Below are positions 23,101 to 25,326 of a DNA stretch of 25,326 nt, piece after piece (within the stretch, counting starts at the first letter, position 1; every line of letters starts with the position of its first letter). The stretch comes from Spirochaetales bacterium. Lineage in GTDB: Bacteria > Spirochaetota > Spirochaetia > Sphaerochaetales > Sphaerochaetaceae. The position numbers and the translations under genes were made by a program. Below the pieces are notes generated by a model. It searched no databases. It was not told the origin of the DNA and saw nothing but the letters and a program-made list of their open reading frames with translations. The stretch is from contig JALFRH010000108.1 of the NCBI GenBank assembly GCA_022785155.1, positions 1 to 25,326 of the forward strand. The letters run 5' to 3'.

Positions 23101-23835
23101 TTACAAAATCAGCCCCGTATCCAACACATTGAGATGGGCGGGGAACGAATGCCTGAGGGATCTTAGGAGATAGCCTCTTATGCGCCTTGCCATGTTTTGA
23201 CTGATCCTGATCTCCAAGGCCTCCTCAATAGAGCATTCATATATACGGGCAAGATACTTTCTTGCATTGGGAGGGAGAATGACACTCCCGTTCATTTCAT
23301 CACATTTATTGCAGACCGCAGTGCCAAGGGACAGAGAAAAACCAAGAATCTCATCATCTTTATACTCACTCTGGCACTCAGGGCAATATCTCCAATCTCC
23401 TCCAAGACTTTGGACACGCAGGTATTGGACGATGAAGTAGATGACCACAAGGTCGACTTCTCCCTGCTCCAAGTTGTCGAAGACTGCGGCCAAGAGGCTG
23501 TATACATAGGCATCCACGCTCTTTCCTTTGATTATCATCTCACAAAAGAGAGAGGCCAATGCTGTTTTTTCCAGACTTCCGCCGATTTCTTCATGATAGG
23601 AAAGAGTATCTACATCCTTTAGAGTAATCTTTCCGTTTTCCGTTCGTCTTGAAAGAGAAAAAACACCTTCTGTGAATACCGAGGCCCTTACAGCCTTGGA
23701 ACTCTTTCTCACCCCATATACATAGACTTCGAGAATCCCCCTGTCGGGAGTGAGGATCCTGATGACAACGTCATTGTCCTTGACATTATCTTTTTTCAGA
23801 ACTATCCCCAATGTCTTAAAGTCTCTTTCCATCAT
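23101..23835 (-). CDS. recO: DNA repair protein RecO
   Basis: RecO anneals single-stranded DNA and, with RecR, loads RecA at gaps (RecFOR pathway). The 244-aa protein begins with the OB-fold (TLGIVLKKDNVKDNDVVIRIL, about 8-28) and has the C4 zinc finger with Cys151, Cys154, Cys175 and Cys178 (CPEC ... CNKC) in the helical C-terminal domain. Length and order fit the family. Two adjacent ATG codons (23835 and 23832) are possible starts. No ribosome binding site precedes either, and a TATAAT hexamer runs straight into them, suggesting a leaderless transcript. It is upstream of recJ and divergent from the Lnb-like gene. Confidence 0.93.
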   Translation of the reverse strand: MMERDFKTLGIVLKKDNVKDNDVVIRILTPDRGILEVYVYGVRKSSKAVRASVFTEGVFSLSRRTENGKITLKDVDTLSYHEEIGGSLEKTALASLFCEMIIKGKSVDAYVYSLLAAVFDNLEQGEVDLVVIYFIVQYLRVQSLGGDWRYCPECQSEYKDDEILGFSLSLGTAVCNKCDEMNGSVILPPNARKYLARIYECSIEEALEIRISQNMARRIRGYLLRSLRHSFPAHLNVLDTGLIL

Positions 23836-23838
23836 TAT

Positions 23839-23867
23839 ATTTTAACACAATTAGCTTCATCAACAAA
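23839..23867 (-). promoter_or_regulatory. Candidate leaderless promoter of recO-recJ
   Basis: TAAAAT (23839-23844, five of six matches to -10) ends seven bases before the A of the second recO ATG (23832). TTTGTT (23862-23867) lies 17 bases above it and is a weak -35. An overlapping perfect TATAAT at 23834-23839 would start transcription inside the coding region unless initiation is further downstream. Confidence 0.3.
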
Positions 23868-23937
23868 GACGAAGAGTGATTTTTTCTGTAACAAGGGAGG
23901 AGTGGAAGAAGAAAAGAGGAGGTGATAAACTCTCAAT

Positions 23938-25188
23938 ATGAAGAAACTCTCAGTTCTGTTTTTGTCCTCCCTCATATTGTTCGGCCTTTTGGGGAAAGCC
24001 GACACTCCTCCCCTTTTCCAGATTGACAAGGAACTGGATTCCTACAAAAAGACTGTAGTGACTGAGGATGATGAAGAGAGATACTCTGAAATGGAGTTTT
24101 ATCTTCTTACAGGTGGACCAGGCACCATGGTCTGGGAGAACTTCGGGCACAGTGCAATACTATTGAAGACTCCCGACTCCTACTCCATTGCCTTTGACTG
24201 GGGGATATTCTCCTTCGACGACTCATTTTTTGTAAACTTCGCTTTCGGCCGCCTATACTATGAGGCCTGGGCCACTTATGGAGACTATAGGATAGAGTCC
24301 CTCATAGAAGAAGACAGAAACGTATCCTTGTTGAAGCTTGATCTGGACAATAACCAGAAAAAGAATCTCTTCTCCTTCCTTATGTACTCTACAAAAGAGG
24401 AGAACAGGACATACCTCTATGATTACTTCAGGGATAACTGCGCCACCCGCCCCAGGGATATCTATTCCTGGCTTACGGATGGTGATTTTGAGAGAGTGCT
24501 GAAGGAGACTCCGTCAAAAGAGACCCTACGGGAGTGTGTGGAGAGGCACTTATCCCTTTCCTCCTTTCCTGTGGCCTGGACAATAAGCTATCTTCTGGGT
24601 CCTGATACAGACAAAGAAGAAACCATGTGGGAAGCATGTTTTCTTCCTTCCACTCTTGAAAAGTGTATAAGGGAATACCAAGGAGACGAGGAAGAAAAAA
24701 TCTACACGTCCCTTTCTCGAGATCCTGTTCCTGAGAAATGGAGTCTCAAGATCCGCTCCATCTTTTTTGGCGTCATTTTGTCTTTGCTCTCCCTCATTCC
24801 TTTATTGAAGAGGAGAGCCCTGGAGAGAATCGGAGACATTGCGTCGGGCTTGGTACATCTGTTTTTCGGGATACTATCCCTGGTCTTGATATTCTTTATG
24901 TTCTTTACAATACACAATGTGACCAAGGGAAATATAAACTGTCTCATCATTTCCCCTCTCTGCCTCATTTCTTCCGCCCTTCACTTTGCATCGCTGGGAA
25001 AGAAAAGAAGAGTAAAGCCGCTCCTCATCAATTCAGCCCTTATGCTTATCGTATCTCTATCTGTCTTGGCTTCAAGATTGATAGTGCCTTCCCTTATACA
25101 GGATTCTTACGCCGTCTTTATTCCTGCCTTGATGCTATATGCGGCAGAAACCTTTGCTTCCTGGTGGAAGACAAAGCATCAGGAATAA
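23938..25188 (+). CDS. Membrane protein with Lnb-type (DUF4105) N-terminal domain
   Basis: The 416-aa protein has an N-terminal signal/anchor (residues 4-19) and an extracytoplasmic domain of about 230 residues with the DUF4105/Lnb pattern: VWENFGHSAILL (His71), FDWGIFSF (87-94), FAFGRLYYEA (101-110) and YLYDYFRDNCATRPRD (159-174, Cys168). After a linker come four or five membrane segments (about 273-290, 301-325, 331-352, 361-383, 392-406). In Enterococcus the Lnb protein remodels lipoprotein N termini into the lyso-form, using conserved His and Cys residues. Whether this spirochaete homologue does so is inference; many DUF4105 proteins are uncharacterised. AGGAGGTGAT precedes the ATG, with somewhat long spacing. 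It is transcribed divergently from recO. Confidence 0.8.
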   Translation: MKKLSVLFLSSLILFGLLGKADTPPLFQIDKELDSYKKTVVTEDDEERYSEMEFYLLTGGPGTMVWENFGHSAILLKTPDSYSIAFDWGIFSFDDSFFVNFAFGRLYYEAWATYGDYRIESLIEEDRNVSLLKLDLDNNQKKNLFSFLMYSTKEENRTYLYDYFRDNCATRPRDIYSWLTDGDFERVLKETPSKETLRECVERHLSLSSFPVAWTISYLLGPDTDKEETMWEACFLPSTLEKCIREYQGDEEEKIYTSLSRDPVPEKWSLKIRSIFFGVILSLLSLIPLLKRRALERIGDIASGLVHLFFGILSLVLIFFMFFTIHNVTKGNINCLIISPLCLISSALHFASLGKKRRVKPLLINSALMLIVSLSVLASRLIVPSLIQDSYAVFIPALMLYAAETFASWWKTKHQE

Positions 25189-25227
25189 TAAAGGACAGGA
25201 AGAAAAGAATGGCTTTCCTACCTGTCC
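25184..25227 (-). terminator. Terminator hairpin between convergent genes
   Basis: On the minus strand GGACAGG (25221-25227) pairs with CCTGTCC (25193-25199). After one T/T mismatch, AGGAAAG pairs with CTTTTCT around a five-base loop, giving about 14 pairs. The hairpin is followed on the minus strand by TTTATTATT. It most likely ends the gene that enters from the right edge; with a poorer U-run it may also stop plus-strand readthrough from the Lnb-like gene. Confidence 0.55.
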
Positions 25228-25254
25228 AAGACCAATTGGCATATAAGTCTATAA

Positions 25255-25326
25255 TCAGTTTTGAATCTTAGTTCCTTGTTCTCCATATACTGCGTCATAG
25301 AGATGCTCAGGATCAGTTACGATTCC
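25255..25326 (-). CDS. C-terminal end of a gene cut by the right edge
   Basis: The last 72 bases on the minus strand are open and end in TGA at 25255-25257. They encode 23 residues, including TDPEHLYDAVYGEQGTK, that have the look of a real protein tail. A terminator-like hairpin follows about 28 bases downstream, supporting a true gene end. I do not recognise the family from this short piece. Confidence 0.5.
   Translation of the reverse strand, partial: GIVTDPEHLYDAVYGEQGTKIQN

Noticed and set aside
23834..23839. Perfect TATAAT at the recO start
   Set aside because: Its normal start point would lie inside the recO coding sequence; the overlapping TAAAAT fits better, so TATAAT is not called separately as a promoter.
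1..25326. CRISPR arrays, insertion sequences, diversity-generating or phage gene clusters
   Set aside because: I found no regular spaced repeats, transposase, reverse transcriptase or phage structural genes; the coding space is filled by housekeeping and envelope genes.

Overview
The window looks like a core chromosomal segment of a spirochaete, probably in or near Sphaerochaetaceae/Treponemataceae. This is a judgement from protein character (spirochaete-style sigma-like and lipoprotein genes, a RarA fusion, an enlarged RecJ) and moderate base composition, not from a database search. Most of it is housekeeping. I see no CRISPR array, insertion sequence or intact prophage, and no convincing multigene novel system. 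The most unusual items are a diverged sigma-like protein beside clpX, extra domains in RarA and RecJ, several start codons sitting exactly one promoter-length below a -10-like hexamer, and a decayed toxin-like fragment beside the tRNA array.

Layout. Positions 1-262 hold a minus-strand toxin-like remnant, a ribosome binding site pointing off the left edge, and the terminator of a seven-gene tRNA operon (263-880, minus: His, Arg, Lys, Leu, Gly, Lys, Gly). That operon has a near-consensus promoter at 925-953. A minus-strand group follows: a sigma-70 family factor, a lipoprotein and rarA (997-4635). A divergent intergenic region of about 220 bases carries a perfect inverted repeat next to the sigma gene. 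It leads into the plus-strand protein quality-control operon tig-clpP-clpX (4856-8054), closed by a strong terminator. Then come a sigma-like protein (8185-9180), rdgB and pepF (9222-11593).

A small secreted protein (11600-11965, minus) is convergent with pepF. The plus-strand run 12103-16875 encodes an HD phosphohydrolase, TtcA, a FecR-like exported protein and MutL. It meets, tail to tail with one base between, a minus-strand operon of a dihydroorotate dehydrogenase-like protein, a PlsC-type acyltransferase and a small lipoprotein (16877-19324). Next on the minus strand are a SerA-like dehydrogenase and an Lrp/AsnC regulator (19464-20822) in one operon, then recO-recJ (20953-23835). Divergent from recO is a membrane protein with an Lnb-type (DUF4105) domain (23938-25188). 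The right edge cuts a minus-strand gene, of which only the last 23 codons are seen.

Themes. Genome maintenance is heavily represented (rarA, mutL, recO, recJ, rdgB for nucleotide-pool cleaning). Proteostasis (tig, clpP, clpX, pepF) lies between two sigma-like genes. Several genes concern the envelope: two lipoproteins, an acyltransferase and an Lnb-like protein.
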